From: Bordetella parapertussis
GTDB taxonomy: Bacteria; Pseudomonadota; Gammaproteobacteria; Burkholderiales; Burkholderiaceae_B
Assembly (NCBI GenBank): GCA_943331855.1
Contig: CALQNE010000009.1
Location: 1-34,492 of the forward strand
DNA: 34,492 nt
Reading direction: 5' to 3'
Below the pieces are notes generated by a model. It was given only the letters and a program-made list of their open reading frames with translations. It did no database searches and was not told the DNA's origin. Positions 34,491 to 34,492 of this stretch are shown here, piece by piece. Position 1 is the first letter of the stretch, and each line of letters opens with the position of its first letter. The position numbers and the translations under genes were made by a program.

Positions 34491-34492
34491 TG
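34490..34492 (+). other. Possible start codon of the next gene at the window edge
   Basis: The final TAATG joins the stop of the CcsA-like gene to an ATG at 34490, a common arrangement for coupled genes. Nothing further can be seen. Confidence 0.3.

Noticed and set aside
1..34492. CRISPR arrays, insertion sequences, prophage or toxin-antitoxin genes
   Set aside because: No regularly spaced repeats, transposase or integrase motifs, or terminal inverted repeats were seen anywhere in the window.

Overview
The window looks like ordinary chromosome from a member of the Burkholderiales (Betaproteobacteria), most like the Alcaligenaceae (Bordetella, Alcaligenes, Advenella and relatives). This rests on the gene order ispE-lolB-TPR/mutM, apbC-dcd-decarboxylase, metG next to apbC, ffh divergent from a ccsA-like gene, and on protein similarity recognised by eye. 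Base composition is moderately GC-rich. No phage, transposon, CRISPR array or insertion sequence was seen; nearly all of the window is housekeeping genes packed tightly.

Layout. 1-3366 (minus): envelope/isoprenoid operon TPR lipoprotein-lolB-ispE, with ispE running off the left edge. 3428-5584 (plus): mutM and fumarylacetoacetase. 5591-7006 (minus): FAD-linked D-2-hydroxyacid dehydrogenase. 7133-10116 (plus): phosphomannomutase/phosphoglucomutase and glucose-6-phosphate isomerase. 10113-12442 (minus): wbpO-wbpP, which make UDP-GalNAcA-type sugars for a surface polysaccharide. 12443-12953: a 0.5 kb gap with no protein gene, containing a candidate structured small RNA that ends in a strong intrinsic terminator. 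12954-13640 (minus): coq7. 13775-17437 (plus): osmC-like, thyA, folA and a large DUF945 protein carrying an added YbjN domain. 17496-21927 (minus): gcvT-gcvH-gcvP glycine cleavage operon, preceded by a tandem glycine riboswitch at 22001-22230. 22317-27557 (minus): apbC-dcd-amino acid decarboxylase-yhiN. 27600-28981 (plus): small membrane protein and a pair of short-chain chromate transporter subunits. 29060-31147 (plus): metG. 31157-31230 (minus): tRNA-Gly(CCC). 31315-32189 (plus): thiS and trmB. 32195-33607 (minus): ffh. 33636-34490 (plus): CcsA/YpjD-like membrane protein.

Functional themes. One-carbon metabolism is well represented: glycine cleavage (gcvTHP) supplies methylene-tetrahydrofolate, which thyA and folA use, and dcd supplies dUTP for the same thymidylate route. 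Sugar-phosphate enzymes (pgm, pgi) lie beside wbpO/wbpP and could feed the nucleotide-sugar supply for the cell surface.

The most interesting items are: the candidate anti-Shine-Dalgarno small RNA or attenuator upstream of wbpO; the DUF945-YbjN fusion; a 15-bp palindrome between back-to-back promoters of tRNA-Gly and an apparently leaderless thiS; and thiS sitting directly against trmB with no thiG between them. I found no clearly new multi-gene system.
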